This document shows, one piece after another, positions 12,412 through 23,944 of a stretch of 64,000 nt of DNA (position 1 is the first letter of the stretch; every line of letters starts with the position of its first letter). Below the pieces are notes generated by a model. The model was not told where the DNA came from. It searched no databases and worked only from the letters and a program-made list of their open reading frames with translations. The DNA comes from Eutypa lata (lineage: Eukaryota > Ascomycota > Sordariomycetes > Xylariales > Diatrypaceae), in the NCBI GenBank assembly GCA_022661535.1, contig JAKULF010000007.1, forward strand, positions 3,658,001 through 3,722,000. Reading direction: 5' to 3'. Made by a program: the position numbers and the translations under genes.

Positions 12412-15400
12412 ATGGAGTCACTGGCGGCGTTGGGCCTGGCGTCTGCCGTCTGTCAACTCGTTGACTTTTCAGCCAGAATCATTAGTGAGGGGAAGCAAAT
12501 CTACAAAATGGGCTCATCAGTTGGTTATCAGCATCTCGACCTAGTGACGGGAGACATGGAAAAGCTGTTGTCATCTATGCGACAGAAGTTTACGAAGTGT
12601 GCAAAGCCAAAGGTTGACTTGATACCCGAAGAACAGGTTAGTCACGAACCCTAACTACCTTACAACCCATCACTTACTTGACAGGATCTACTGCACCTTG
12701 TGAGTGTATGTGAGGGTGTTGCGCAAACCTTACTGGAAGGCTTGCACGAGGGCATAAACAAAGCACATAAAGCACCCCTTAAGGCAGAACAAGTCAAGAA
12801 TACGGAAGCTCCTAAAAAAGGCGAAAAGCCGAAAGGGATACTCATTTTAAGAAGTTTCAAGGCCGCTTTGCTACTGGCATGGAATGCTAAGAGATTGGGT
12901 GAACTGGAAGAACAAGTGAAGAGCTACCGTGGGCAGATATCTCTTCGACTCATGGTGCTGCTCAATATATATCAAGGGTTGCAGTCCCAACGTTTGGAGG
13001 AGTTGCAGGAAAGTAACCAGGAGATTGTAGAGGTGCTTTCAGTAGGGTACGAAACTCTGCGCTTAAACCTAGATGAAAAGCATCACCAATACACTCGGCT
13101 CGCACATGCGGACAAAGAAGACGCCGAGAGACGCCACGCAGAAGTTATCGCGGCAATTCTTACAACCCGAGAAGGGCAATCAAGCACTGTTGCATGCCTT
13201 CAACCCCCCGATAATCTCCTCAAGGAATCGGTCCGCCATGGCCAGAACTTTGCTACAAGAACTTTTAGGGGATATCAGAACCTCGGTGTATCACCTCCGA
13301 CTGAACCAAACTCTTCATCCAATGCGGATATGGCCAAGCTGACTAACGGCATCCTGGATGCTCTAGAATTCCGAGAGATGACGGAAAGACATTCAACTAT
13401 CTCAAAGGCCTACGATTACACGTTCGAATGGATTTTCAACGAGACAGACGACAAAACTGTGAAATGGGCTAATTTCACACAATGGTTGGAATCTGGCAAC
13501 GGATGTTATTGGATTAATGGGAAGGCAGGGTCAGGAAAGTCGACCCTCATGAAATATATTGCTTCTCACCCGTCAACCTCGGCTGCTCTCAAGAAATGGG
13601 CCGGGTCTGACCACCTGCTCATGGGGACCTTCTTCTTCTGGTATGCAGGTACCACACTGCAGAGATCACAGACCGGCTTGTTAAGGTCACTTCTTTTAGC
13701 AGTACTACATATGAAGCCAGAACTGGTTCCCATCTTATTTCCGAATGTTCTGCGCTCTTTGCTCACAGGACGACAGCAACTTCCTTTGCAGCTAACTCTT
13801 GTGGAGCTGAAAAGGGCTTTCATCACCCTTATGGACACTGATCTTTGCGATATGAAAATGTGCTTCTTAGTCGATGGTTTGGATGAGTACGATGGCGACC
13901 ATGACGACCTAGCAGATATGTTCTTCCAAGCGACCAAATCTCCACGAGTCAAGATATTGACATCCAGCCGCCCAATCCCTGCCTGTGTCTACGCATTTCG
14001 CAACTGTCCCCAATTGCGACTACAAGATCTGACACACGACGATATATTTTACTTCGCTGAAAATGAGTTGCGCCAGAATCCGATAATGAAAAGACTTGAG
14101 ACGGCTAGAAACGGTACTAGAACTGAGCTCGTAGAGGGGATAGTGTCAAAAGCATCCGGCGTGTTTCTCTGGGTTGCTGTCGTTGTGAAAATGCTGATGA
14201 GAGGACTACGCGATTATGATACCATCTCCGATCTTCGACACAAATTGGACGTGTTACCGGAAGAACTGGAGCACCTCTACCATCACATGCTACTGGCAAT
14301 GTCCAAAGCAAATAGGGTGCAGGGGTCGAAATTCTTGCAGCTCTTGCTCCACAGTTCAAAGACGCACGCCAGCTTTCCCATGACACTTCTACAGCTTTCG
14401 TATGCTGAAGAAGAGGATTATGAGAGGTGTTTCGATGATGAGCCGACGACAATGCCGAAGCAAGACGAGATTTGGCGCCTCGAAAGCACAGAAGGAAGAT
14501 TGAGAAGTCGCTGCTGTGGACTAATAGAAGCCCAAGATAATCCACAGCGAGAAAAGGCTGCCTCTACCGTGGGCTTCCTTCACCGGACAGTTGTTGAATT
14601 TCTCGAGGATGCAAACAACTGGAACGAGCTCACGTCGTGGACAGCAGGGGGCAAATTTGATACGACTTTAGCACTTCTAAGCTCATCGATTTCAGAAATG
14701 AAGGCGAAGATTCTGCCTCGGGAATTTCAACAAGACGAGACTCTTGCTTTTCAAGCTGTCGCTCGTATCTTGACATATGAGGCGACAATGGCTTCGGCAG
14801 GACAAAAGCTGTGTCGTACGAAATTTCACCCAGAAGTGCAGAAAACTCTTTTCAATCTCTGGAGAGAGGATCCCAGTGGTAGATGCAGTCGAAATAGACT
14901 CAACTCTTACACGAATTTGGTGGTAACTGCAGCCTATCACTGCTCGGAAAAACAGCTCAAGCCCTTACTAGACGTTCTCGATTGCCCGGGCTTACTTCCT
15001 AGTGGAGACAGGAACAGCCCGGCACAGATTGTTGCTTTCTTGCTCTCAGAGTATGTAGACGAAACCAGAGTACACGTGAGATCTTCTATTGCTCGTGGTA
15101 TCAGCAACTGTCGCGCAGATCCGAATGAGGATATATCATTCGACAATGTGACAAGACGCTATTGGAACGACCGCTTCAAGCTTGGAATACACACCATTCA
15201 CACAGCCGGTTGGACGCACTGGGAATTCCTCTTACACTACATCCATGAATGCACGACTAATGATTTCCGTCGCCTTTTCAGTGTTTGGTTACTAGATACT
15301 GTCTTCGATCTTATTATCGCCATGCTACAAGGAGGAGGACATCTCCGCACTGGCATTACCTTGATGCGGAACGACCGTTTTCACAGAAGCAGCAACGTCC

Positions 15401-15966
15401 ACAACGCCAGCGAGGTAATTGGGTTATTCTGCTGTAAAGCATGGGATATCAAGGACAGCCGTCGTAGTACTTTAACACCTAATGAAAGCTGCGGTACGCT
15501 TGCAGGCCAGCAGCTAATGGATGTTGCAGCTCTTGCTGAGAAAATCACGCAAATTGAAACACTCTTCAATATACAGAGTCATCGAGACGGGTCAGAGGGC
15601 CATGACACGAGGCACAGCAACACCGCCGGAAAGTCAAACATATCCTTTGACCCAAGTGCTACAGATTGGTCCAGTTCCCCGTGGAGATCCTATCAGGCGA
15701 ACAGTTCCACGTCCCGATCAAAGCACAGATCTCCGAGCGCAGGTCCAGCAACACAGAAAGACCAGGGTGAAATAAGATGGAAAACAACTCGCCACAGCGA
15801 CCGGTTGCATCTTCTTGATGGTGCTGACCAAGAGCTGGTGAGACGGCTGTGTGTGCGACCTAGTCCTCGAGAAGAGAGACAAATGCTATCTGGGCTGAGT
15901 AAACGTACTCAAGGAGAGCAAGAAAAGATATTCCAGTGCGTTGAGCAGCTCAAGAAAGTAAAATGA
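12412..15966 (+). CDS. NLR-like NACHT-domain protein
   Basis: STAND-class NTPase of the fungal NLR type, candidate for non-self recognition or programmed cell death. Exons 12412-12636 and 12685-15966 (48-nt intron, GTTAGT donor, ACAG acceptor), 1168 residues. Order seen: a short N-terminal domain with the alternating Leu/Ala start common to fungal STAND proteins (residues 1-70); a charged, probably coiled region (about 75-300); the NACHT domain with Walker A GKAGSGKS at 354-361 and Walker B FLVDGLDE at 469-476; a post-NACHT region like those annotated DUF7791; then a Ser/Arg/Gln-rich, low-complexity tail. I see no ankyrin, WD40 or TPR repeats. The intact nucleotide-binding motifs argue for a working ATPase. 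What it senses and its exact N-terminal effector class cannot be told by eye. Confidence 0.88.
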
Positions 15967-16916
15967 GACCGCTCAAGTTCGAACTTAGTAGCGGGGATGA
16001 CTATAACTGACAGCTATGGACGTATCTAGCAGTATCAAACAATATGTACGTCGTCATAAGGGGTGCTGTGGTAAGACAAACTACATACACTCTTGAGTCT
16101 TAATTTAATGTCTTATTACTAAAACGGGAGAGTAGGGACTTTTACGACGGGCTTTCGAACAACTTAGCAGGACGGAGCTCTGATGGCAATGCCTACCTAT
16201 GGGAACTTATACCCTTCATCAGCCCGTGGGATGTTCCCTCCCTGCTGCTTCTCCTGGTCCCTCTCCGAGTTATGTCACGTTATTAGTGCACGACACATAT
16301 AGATGCTTGTGATATTGTTATAACACATAGCAACGGGACGATGCACGATGCGGCCGCAGATATAGGGGTTCAGTACACGCACGGGTAAAACGCCAGTTCA
16401 TGGAAAACACTTTGATACGTCAAGAGGCGCATAACCTAATGCGAATTCCCGCGCCTGCAGGTCTCGCGGTAGGATGGTTCGAATAGAGGGGTATAAAGGA
16501 CGCTAGTAAATGAGTGATGTGATAAGTACGATGGTCAGAATAGTAAACGGATGTTGATTCTTGCAAGTGTTACATGCTGGTCCCGAACCAGTCGGGATTA
16601 GCTAGCCACTTAAACACTAGGAACCACGGTCGCTTATACCAGAAGGGGTAGCTCCGAGCGCGGTCCAATCACGGCTCATGTGTAAGTGATTAGATGGAGT
16701 GTCCACCCGGCTCTTTGGACGCCGAAGTCGCTACCTCCTACTTAGAGGCGGAGGCGGAGGTGGAACCGCCGTGCCCGCATGGAAAATGTATTACTTAAAG
16801 TTTGTCCGCCAGAATCTAGTAATATACTCCTCTTGGATCCGGTCGAACATAACGTTGCCGCCGAATAGAGTGCCCGATAGCAAATATATTCTAATCCATC
16901 TAGACTCATCGCAAAC
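15967..16916. other. Intergenic region
   Basis: No supported gene. It contains the NLR 3' flank and the promoter of the oxidoreductase gene. Short GGCGGAGGCGGAGG purine-rich repeats lie near 16746. Confidence 0.5.
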
Positions 16917-18166
16917 ATGGCCCAAATCGGAATTGCAATCATTGGAAGCGGCATCTTCGTGAAAGAAGAACATCTAGTAAGATCTCACTTACGCACCCTT
17001 TCAGCCCTCGGGGTCTCCTATAACTAGCATTGCCTATAGAGAAGCATCACAAGATAGAAGTTTTGTTCCCGCCTAGTCGGGACTATTCTATCAAGTCCAC
17101 GCGCTAACGCTTACTCACTAGCCTGCCGCATTGAGTAGTCCTCTTCTATCCGTGAAGGCGATTTGGTCGCGTTCACTTAAGTCGGCAGAAGACACAGCTA
17201 AGCTCATCCCTGGCGACTCATCGGTGGACCTCTATTCAACCGACTCTGGGGAAGGAAAGTCTTACGACGATATCTTGAAACGGTCTGACATAAAGGGGGT
17301 GGTTATAGCCCTACCGATCGTAGACCAACCAAAGTACATTGAGAAGGTAGGCAGGCATGACCTCATGAAAGCTTATATGTATTCTAATCTTATTCTAGGC
17401 CCTTGCAGCTGGCAAACATGTTCTGGCCGAGAAGCCGATCGCGCAGGATGTTGCTAGCGCCCTGAAGCTCATCGACTACCACAAGAAGGTGTCGGCAGAG
17501 AACGGTGCGATCCTAGCGATTGCAGAGAATTTCAGGTTCATGGACGGCTGGAAACATGGCGCTGAGGAGATCAAGAAACTCGGGCGGGTGACTGGCTTCG
17601 TCGTACGAATGAATTCAATGATGAAGGAGAGCAACAAGTACTATCAAACATCGTGGCGCATGAAGCCTGAGTACCAGGGGGGCTTCCTTCTCGACGGAGG
17701 CGTGCATTTCACAGCAGCTCTCAGGAGGTTGCTAGGGGACGAGAATGCCGTCAAGAGCTTGATCGCCCAGACTTCGCTAGTGTCCAGCCATCTACCACCA
17801 GTCGACTCTATTAATGCCGTGTTGAAACTGAAGTCTGGAGCGGTGGGCTCGTATATTGTATCTGTTGGAACCACAATGAACGCCTTCGAATTTCACATTG
17901 CTTGCGAGCAGGGCGTAGTTAAGGCGGAGACAAACAAGGTCGTTGTAGTCAAGGGTATTGGCGAGGACGCAACGACGGAGGAGAAGGCGTGGGAAAGAAA
18001 CACTGGGGTAAAGAATGAAGTCCAGGCATGGGCTGAAGGGATTGCATCCGGGAAGCCGAATCTAGAACAATCGCCAGAACAGGCCTTAGCTGATCTAGAG
18101 CTACTGGAGAAGATGCTGACGAGTGGAGACAACGACGGAGCGCGCCAGACGCTTGTGTTTCAATAA
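16917..18166 (+). CDS. Gfo/Idh/MocA-family oxidoreductase
   Basis: NAD(P)-dependent dehydrogenase of the glucose-fructose oxidoreductase / inositol dehydrogenase / MocA family; the substrate is usually a sugar or polyol and cannot be assigned. Exons: 16917-16976, 17122-17346 and 17399-18166, introns 145 and 52 nt, all phase 0, 350 residues. Residues 4-12 form the first Rossmann strand and glycine turn (GIAIIGSG). The family's EKPIA loop is at about 106-110, followed by the N-F-R-F segment near 133-136 and a C-terminal alpha/beta domain with a W-R-M-K-P-E-Y stretch and G-G-V-H. The first exon encodes only 20 residues but carries the whole dinucleotide motif, which supports the model. Its stop lies 29 bp from the stop of the convergent thioesterase gene, so the two transcripts very likely overlap. 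Confidence 0.88.
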
Positions 18167-18195
18167 GGATGAAATGAGGCCATGTTCTTTATATA

Positions 18196-18780
18196 TCATA
18201 GCTTACTAGAGCCATCTCGAACAAGTAGACGCTCGAGTCCTTCTCTTAGGCGGGTGCTCATACCATTTACACTTGGTCTTTGAGTAGCACGTTCGACAAA
18301 AACATGGACGAACTCGCCAACCGCTTTGACCGCTTCGTCACCTTTCTCAAAAAGTGCAACCTCGTACGTCGTACTAGATTTACCCAGTTTGTTGACACGC
18401 AAGCACAGCTCGGCGATTTTTGGATAAGATATAGCAGAGAAATAGTCACAATGCGTGTGTGCCATGAGGGGGTGTTCTGCCGAGGAAGGAGGGTGAAGAC
18501 CGCAGTGTTCAATTAAGTAAGTATTAATGACAGAGTCGAATCTGTTTGAGAATGAGTGCCAACTTCTATCAATGCGCAAAAGTCATAGGAGATTACGGAC
18601 AGGAAGTTATAAACCGAGTTGTTCATATGGTCGTACATATCGTTATCTGCCCTGAGAACACGTGAGACATGAAGGTGCGAATAGATCGAGACGAAAGACT
18701 TACCACCGTGTCCGATACTCGAGCATAAAAGGATAATCCTTCCTTGTCCGTCTCTTCAGCAACGCGGATGATGCCATCAT
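18196..18780 (-). CDS. Hotdog-fold acyl-CoA thioesterase-like protein
   Basis: Small predicted thioesterase of the 4-hydroxybenzoyl-CoA/YbgC-like hotdog family, 157 residues. Exons in transcript order: 18780-18704, 18651-18601, 18541-18196; introns 52 and 59 nt. The second intron needs a GTCCGT donor, but phase and protein continuity are exact: the join rebuilds the family pattern W-A-D-N-D-M-Y followed by H-M-N-N and F-D-S-V-I-N. The middle exon is only 51 nt and is easily missed. The C-terminal half shows the L-R-V-x-K-L-G-K-S-S-x-T-Y-E strand and an F-V-H-V-F-V strand. An in-frame TAA directly precedes the first ATG. The loop before H-T-H-C-D-Y-F seems a few residues shorter than I expect for the family. 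It is convergent with the oxidoreductase. Natural substrate unknown. Confidence 0.78.
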
Positions 18781-19214
18781 TTATGAAACTAGATTATCTG
18801 GTTAAAAGAGACTCTTATTCAAACTAAAATAAGAAGCAATGCTTTGGAAACGCGAGATTGGGATATTTAACGATCGACAGCTGTCAGGGGTGTCAGTAGT
18901 ATGCGTGCGTGCATAGTGCGGGGCACGTTCGTTCCCAAGGTCATGGTGAAGCTGTTCTGCCTACACTTACCGCTTAAAATGTTATGTACTTACCTAAGCT
19001 TGTACCTACATATGTACATACAGATCGGCGATATGGCAGGCATTCACTGAATATTAAGGAAATTTGGTGGCCATCATCACACTTGCAGCTCTAGCAGGCG
19101 TCGAAAAAAACATTTCTTTCACTCAGTGCGATAATAGAGATACCTGTTTCTATACTTGCATAAAATAACAGTGACGAGCTCTTCACACGGGCTCAGAGAT
19201 TTCTTCGGCCCCTC
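18781..19214. other. Divergent promoter region
   Basis: This lies between the start of the thioesterase (minus) and the start of the pseudouridine synthase (plus), so it should hold both promoters. No gene-like frame was seen. Confidence 0.5.
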
Positions 19215-20660
19215 ATGAGTCAACCAGTAGTAGAAACGCCAATTTCTACGGCGCCTACTCCCCAAACCAAATCGGAAATTGAGAAACTCCCAGCTACAAA
19301 ACAGAAAAAAACCAAGAGAGGTCCCAAAAATCCAAAGAAAGATCTTACTGCATTACGTACCCCTGGTGACGAACTATGGCCGAGACCTTACATTATCGAG
19401 GATGGTTTGCGGCGCGTGGCTCCTTACCATTATACTTACAATACCTGGGTCAAAGAGCGCTGGAGAGGAAGAACCCTCATTGATGTATTTGAGAGTGAAT
19501 TCAGGGATCGTCCGTTGGCATACTACAGGCAGGCCATGGAAACAGGTCAAATCTGCGTCAATAGGGAGAAATCACCGCCAGACCATATCCTCGGAAATGG
19601 TGAACTTGTGTCCCATACCATACATCGACACGAACCTCCAGTCACAGCACAGCCCGTGGGGATCCTCCATGAAGATGAGGACATGATTGTAATCATCAAG
19701 CCTTCCGGGATGCCCGTCCATCCTGCTGGGCGATACAATTTTAATTCGGTCGTTGAAATCATGAAGGCGGAGAGGGGGCTTGACTGGGTCGCTTATCCTT
19801 GTAATAGACTGGATCGATTAACTAGCGGTATTATGTTCGTTGCGAAACATTCGAAGGCAGCAGAGGTTCTAAGTGCTCAAATTGCACAGAGGAGCGTCCG
19901 CAAAGAATACATCGCAAGGGTTATGGGTAACTTCCCCGATGGGGAAGTTGTTTGTGATCAACCGCTACTACAGATATCTCCTAAGCTGGGGCTGAACAGA
20001 GTACGCGCAAATGGCAAGACTGCGAAGACGGTTTTCAAAAAGCTCGCGTACTATCCCCCTCAACAAAATAACCACGATATGACAGAGTCTTCCAAGTCAG
20101 CCGATGACCTTACTGATACTCGCGGCAAGCCATGGATGGAGAAGGAAGGATACTCTATCGTCCGTTGTCTACCGGTAACAGGAAGGACGCATCAAATCAG
20201 AGTACATCTTCAACACCTAGGCCATCCTATCCAAAACGACCCCATCTACGCCAACCAGCGAGTCTGGGGAACTAGTCTAGGATGCAACGACCCCGAAGCT
20301 AACGAGAACACGGATGAAGACATCATCAGCAGGCTCAATCGGATGGGCAAAGAAGAAGTAGCCGATGCCGTAGCTTACTATGATGAGATGGTCGATAAAT
20401 ACTACAAGCAGAAGGCCGAAAAAATGTCGGGTGAACTCTGCTCCGTTTGCGATACACCGCTTTACACAGATCCCGGGACGCATGAGCTTGAGCTCTGGCT
20501 GCACAGTCTCCGCTATGAGGATGCCGGTGGCAGTTGGAGCTACGTCAGCCCTCTTCCAGACTGGGCTTTGCCTCCGAAGGGCGTGTCTGGACCGACGAAG
20601 GTTGGCGGGATGGAGGAATTAGTCGAAGCTGTGAAAGATGAGAATCCAGAAATCGCATGA
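19215..20660 (+). CDS. RluA-family tRNA pseudouridine synthase (Pus8/Pus9-like)
   Basis: Converts a uridine to pseudouridine in RNA; by family it most resembles the yeast Rib2/Pus8-Pus9 group, which modifies tRNA position 32. Single exon, 481 residues. A basic N-terminal tail (residues 29-43, Lys-rich) precedes an S4-like segment (about 83-140), then the catalytic domain with the invariant aspartate D200 in the RLDRLTSG motif and the later G-R-T-H-Q-I-R-V-H strand. The C-terminal region has a C-S-V-C pair and a conserved-looking L-E-L-W-L-H segment typical of the fungal group. It lacks the deaminase domain that yeast Rib2 carries after the synthase, so it is a stand-alone Pus enzyme. The ATG at 19215 is the first in the frame. 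Cytosolic or mitochondrial targeting cannot be decided. Confidence 0.88.
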   Translation: MSQPVVETPISTAPTPQTKSEIEKLPATKQKKTKRGPKNPKKDLTALRTPGDELWPRPYIIEDGLRRVAPYHYTYNTWVKERWRGRTLIDVFESEFRDRPLAYYRQAMETGQICVNREKSPPDHILGNGELVSHTIHRHEPPVTAQPVGILHEDEDMIVIIKPSGMPVHPAGRYNFNSVVEIMKAERGLDWVAYPCNRLDRLTSGIMFVAKHSKAAEVLSAQIAQRSVRKEYIARVMGNFPDGEVVCDQPLLQISPKLGLNRVRANGKTAKTVFKKLAYYPPQQNNHDMTESSKSADDLTDTRGKPWMEKEGYSIVRCLPVTGRTHQIRVHLQHLGHPIQNDPIYANQRVWGTSLGCNDPEANENTDEDIISRLNRMGKEEVADAVAYYDEMVDKYYKQKAEKMSGELCSVCDTPLYTDPGTHELELWLHSLRYEDAGGSWSYVSPLPDWALPPKGVSGPTKVGGMEELVEAVKDENPEIA

Positions 20661-22942
20661 GCAAACGTTTTCCCACGTCGTTATGATGAGAGAACGCCGG
20701 TCTTTGGGCCGACAGAACGTTATTAACTGCGAGGGATTAGGAAGTATGTACGCACACACGATAACTGAGCTAAATATAGCAAATCGTGATGAGTTACGAG
20801 CTCGATTGCTTTGCCTGTTATCAAATATAAACCTTCACTAAGAAATGCTGTCTTCAATGTTTACTGATCTTCGCCTGTTTGCACCACTATTAAACTCACA
20901 TCGAGCTTGCATAGGTTTGATAGCAGGGGCCCCTTGGGCTCCTGAGGCCATAACTCTTTAGAATAGTCTAGATCTATCATATGTTTCATCTAGACCATAT
21001 ATACCAGCAATCTCACGCACTGGGGGTGGTTAACGTCAGTCATTAGACTTAGAGAAAGATTTCGATAACATGAGAATGAGGATAAAACGACGTATCCCAC
21101 TCAGACGTTAAACTTCAGCTCCCCTATACATACAGGGGGCTAAGGGTAAAGTCTTAATTAACGTTTAAGGCCTGGGCCTCTGACGCGAAGGGGCTAATAA
21201 TAATATTGGATGCGATTGTTCATCTTCCAATCATGTCAGAATGCCAATTGAATTATGAGTTCGATACCGAAATACATTTCTAATTTTTTTTTTTCAAGTG
21301 AACCAACTCAATTATATACACTTTGTGTTAAATGGTAGGTAGATATATTTCAACGCTATCTTCGCATCACCACACCTTACCAATGCCTCTCTTATTCTCC
21401 GGCGTTCTTGAAATAGAATGCAGATAGTAGGGATTACCCCCGCGAATATTAAACACACTAAGGGCGATGACAGATAACATTAACTTAAGTTTGATGGAAC
21501 AGGGCAAATCTCGTCACATCACAATTGTTACGAGGGAAATTAACCTCCTCCTTAAACCTTTCCCCCTCGTTCTCAACGAACTGTACTTCATTAAGGTTGC
21601 ATGTCTACACCTACAAGCGGAAGCATTTATACTACAGTTCAACCTTCTTCATATTGGCGATGCACACTCGGAAGCTTCTCTTGGTGTACCTCGTATATTC
21701 GTTGGTACTAGACTGCTGAATGTTGGCATCTTCCATAATGAACTGCAAATGGAAATGTTAAAGAGCGGCATATATCCGCTAGAGCCTATGGAGCCGGTAG
21801 GTAAAGGCTAGGTAAAAAGAACATCGGTGGAGCGCTAAATCTGATGGCTTCTTATTATTTAGTCTACTGCTCCAACACTACTACTTATTTTCGAACCATG
21901 CGCGTCTCTTAGGTAGTCAACCGAAGCCGAAGCCGCAGCTATACTAAGTAGGGTGCTAGTCTGCACATATGTAGTTTAAGACACACACAGGATTCGAGGT
22001 AGTTTCCAATACGAGTTTAATGCTGAAGCATTTCGCTGCGTACGTATATACACACTACGCCATGAAAGCATTATATTGAGAAAGATCGCATTATGTTGCC
22101 TCGTGTGTCTTCCACCACCCCTCTGTCTCTCCCGTAGTTGGGCTATAGATGAGTAAACATGCTCAAATGATCACTGCTATCAACCGAGCTTTACTTGATG
22201 GTGCCTCCCTAAAAGCTAGCGTAAAGTATATTCAGCAACCAAGCCCACTCCATTACGCCGCATCTCAAGCCAATCACCAGGCCGTAAGTCAAAATAAACC
22301 AAGGCTGAAGGCATCCGGGCATCTCGAATGGCTGGAGGAAGGGTGGGTTCAAGTAAACCAAGTACCTATTTAGAGGCTACTGCAGTGTTAAGAATTCCCC
22401 GCCTGCACCCGCGATCTCAAGATCTACGGGTCACCCACACATATGAGGTCAATATCTAAGAGATTTCCTTAGCAGCTGTCCAGGCAGAAAAAAAAACTGG
22501 ACTGCCACCGCGGCGTAACCGAATAGGGTTGTCTTCAGATGACGCTGCGAAGTGTTCTATAGGCTATATCAGAAGACTAGCAGTAGCGTCGCTGACCATT
22601 AGCCCTAAATGTCGTTGCGCATGCCCTCCCTCCTTCTCCCCCAAGAGCCGCAGGGGCTTCCCCTGATCCTGATCGTCTGGAACGCTGTGGATATGAAGGA
22701 AAAATGATCTTATTGGTGAGTTCTCTTCTGTGCAGCCGCGACACTAACCCGCCCACCGGCCTCTACGCAATTGCATTCCTAACGCATATATAGCGGCGCT
22801 CTTGGGACGCCGTTAAGCGCGCCCTGGTTTGCGTTCCGAATTTGCATGTCCACTAGTTAATCCAAACCATCAAACCATCTATCACTCACTTCCCCCATAT
22901 TCCCCCATACCAATCCATCAGCCGTCAAACCTGCTACTAGGC
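20661..22942. other. Long intergenic region with no supported gene
   Basis: A 114-codon ATG frame at 21467-21811 and a 74-codon frame at 22149-22373 are the only candidates; neither resembles a known family. The right end is probably the promoter and long 5' leader of the bZIP gene, with a TATATA string near 22786 and CT/CCC-rich leader sequence. Confidence 0.45.
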
Positions 22943-23944
22943 ATGGGACTCAGCACTCAATCCCAATCGCACACCAACGCTTCGCTTGCCACAACCCCGG
23001 AGTCCGAGGCGTTTAACATGACGAAGTGCACGGTAGATTCGAGCAAATCGAACAAGCGCAAGGGTAGGTCGCACTCGTTGAAAGGCCCCACCACCGTGAG
23101 AAGGCTGCTGCTGCTGCATGAGGTTAACACGCAAGGCGAAAAACCACCAGGCACCAGGAGCGTATCCACGCTCACTCCTTCGCAGCTTGCGCGGAAGCGC
23201 GCCAACGACCGGGAGGCCCAGCGGGCCATCCGGGCGCGCACGAAGGAGCACATCGAGAACCTCGAGAGGCAGGTCGAGGAGCTCAGGAGCCAGCAGGGCC
23301 GCGACCGCGTCGTGCAAGAGCTCCTGCGGAGAAACAAGGCCCTCGATGACGAGCTGCGCCGGCTGAGGGAGATCCTCGGACTCCCTAGCAATAATGCCGG
23401 CGCCGGCGCTGCCGGCATCTATCACTCGGCGGCGTCGTATCCGGGAGCCTGCACGCGCACGCCTCCTTTCTGTCCGACAGGGCCCGAGTACCAGCAGACG
23501 ATGCAGGATGGAGGAGCACATGCCCCTTACGGCAATATGAACGAATCGGGTGACGCCTGGCATCAGGCGAGCATGCAGGATTCGATCCCCTCGACTGTCT
23601 CTAGTCCTTCCTCGCGGGGAACAGACGACTACGGGTCGCATAACTACCTCCCAGCGAGCATGCCACCGAGTATGATGAGCCGAGCGAGTATACCGCCCGC
23701 TATGGGTTCTGTCATGAGCTCACCTGCTCCGTCCTCCATGGGTATCAAAGGAGGTTATGAAGACATTAAATCCGGTATGGCCGAAGACCCGCACCATCAT
23801 TATACCATAGCAGTTCGTGCTAATCGACGAGCAGAATATGGAATGCCTCCGGTTAGCGTCGTGCCGCTCACGCCGACCTTCCACGCGCAGCAACCCTGGA
23901 ACGTCTACCCCATGTACTATCCAGGATCTCCAGCGACTATGTAA
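22943..23944 (+). CDS. bZIP transcription factor
   Basis: Nuclear DNA-binding factor, 304 residues in the spliced model. The first ATG of the frame is 22943; the frame is open further upstream but has no ATG. I propose an 87-nt intron at 23064-23150 (GTAGGT donor, CCACCAG acceptor), because splicing gives the run K-R-K-G-T-R-S-V-S-T-L-T-P that I expect before the basic region in this fungal group. The intron is a multiple of three without stops, so an unspliced 333-residue form would also be open. The basic region is residues about 55-75 (R-K-R-A-N-D-R-E-A-Q-R) and the leucine zipper heptads run to about 117. The rest is Ser/Pro/Met-rich with a conserved-looking W-N-V-Y-P tail. Targets are unknown. 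Confidence 0.85.
   Translation: MGLSTQSQSHTNASLATTPESEAFNMTKCTVDSSKSNKRKGRSHSLKGPTTVRRLLLLHEVNTQGEKPPGTRSVSTLTPSQLARKRANDREAQRAIRARTKEHIENLERQVEELRSQQGRDRVVQELLRRNKALDDELRRLREILGLPSNNAGAGAAGIYHSAASYPGACTRTPPFCPTGPEYQQTMQDGGAHAPYGNMNESGDAWHQASMQDSIPSTVSSPSSRGTDDYGSHNYLPASMPPSMMSRASIPPAMGSVMSSPAPSSMGIKGGYEDIKSGMAEDPHHHYTIAVRANRRAEYGMPPVSVVPLTPTFHAQQPWNVYPMYYPGSPATM

Noticed and set aside
21467..21811. 114-codon ATG frame
   Set aside because: No recognisable family, splice context or neighbour; length alone is weak in AT-rich DNA.
22829..22942. Upstream extension of the bZIP frame
   Set aside because: The frame is open but contains no ATG before 22943; it is treated as 5' leader.
22937..23641. 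Long minus-strand frames opposite the bZIP gene
   Set aside because: Shadow frames produced by GC-rich coding sequence; they contain no family motif.
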